A stretch of 8,171 nucleotides of DNA, from positions 1-8,171 of the forward strand of contig SLHZ01000180.1 in assembly GCA_007135895.1 (NCBI GenBank), written 5' to 3'. A model generated the notes under the pieces. It had not been told where the DNA came from. It made no database searches and worked only from the letters and a program-made list of their open reading frames with translations. Positions 8,142 through 8,171 of the stretch are shown piece after piece. This DNA is from Balneolales bacterium. Its GTDB lineage: Bacteria; Bacteroidota; Rhodothermia; Balneolales; Natronogracilivirgulaceae. The number at the start of each line of letters is the position of its first letter. Position 1 is the stretch's first letter. Both the position numbers and the translations under genes were made by a program.

Positions 8142-8171
8142 CAAGATAATGAAAGCGCTTACAAATACAAA
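8142..8171 (-). promoter_or_regulatory. Possible Bacteroidota-type promoter for the operon
   Basis: On the minus strand TTTG (8171-8168) is followed after 19 bases by TATCTTG (8148-8142). The Bacteroidota housekeeping promoter is TTTG near -33 and TAnnTTTG near -7, about 19-20 bases apart, so spacing and order fit but the -7 element is one T short. It would place the transcript start near 8135-8138 and give a leader of roughly 110 bases. The -33 element touches the window edge, so its context cannot be judged, and a TTTG is a weak signal on its own. A second TTTG at 8165-8162 is too close to the -7 element for the usual spacing. Confidence 0.3.
8150..8163. promoter_or_regulatory. LacI/CcpA-family operator (cre-like palindrome)
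   Basis: The 14 bases TGAAAGCGCTTACA match every fixed position of the cre consensus TGWNANCGNTNWCA, which is bound by LacI/GalR-family regulators such as CcpA. It is an almost perfect inverted repeat: the half-sites TGAAAGC and TGTAAGC differ at one base, around a central CG. It lies about 120 bases upstream of the first gene of the minus-strand operon, between the two elements of a possible promoter, where a bound repressor would block RNA polymerase. LacI-family proteins outside Firmicutes use closely related CG-centred palindromes for local sugar-utilisation genes, so a dedicated repressor that responds to a sugar is more likely than global CcpA. The match and position are seen directly; the regulator and ligand are inferred. 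Confidence 0.6.

Overview
The window looks like chromosome from the Bacteroidota/Rhodothermota/Balneolota group, probably a marine or saline member. Four things point there: a TonB-dependent receptor with an N-terminal carboxypeptidase-regulatory-like domain, a very large secreted beta-rich protein with a 'GYKVYRSTDP' fibronectin-like domain, start codons without Shine-Dalgarno sequences, and a possible TTTG / TAnnTTTG-type promoter. Base composition is moderately GC-rich by eye. The taxonomic call is inference from protein style; no rRNA or marker gene is present.

All coding is on the minus strand, so the window reads right to left. Positions 8171-8029 are a leader region. It holds a perfect match to the LacI/CcpA-type operator consensus (8150-8163), lying between weak -33 and -7 promoter-like elements. 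Positions 8028-6280 encode a 582-residue lipoprotein with two parvulin (PPIC) domains in a SurA/PrsA-like arrangement. Eight bases later, 6271-3419 encode a 950-residue TonB-dependent outer-membrane receptor. Twenty-two bases later, a third reading frame starts at 3396 and stays open to the left edge at base 1 (1132 codons visible, no stop). It encodes a large exported protein with aspartate-rich 'IDNDGD' segments and a fibronectin-III-like domain.

The tight spacing, common strand and absence of terminators suggest one transcript. My reading is a LacI-family-controlled outer-membrane cassette: a periplasm-facing lipoprotein chaperone made first, then a TonB-dependent channel, then a large exported protein that may be the channel's surface partner or may use the chaperone for export. 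No SusD-type lipoprotein is visible, and the receptor lacks the SusC hallmark. This is therefore not a standard Sus-type sugar locus, although the operator suggests control by a sugar or related small metabolite. The downstream end of the operon and the regulator gene lie outside the window.
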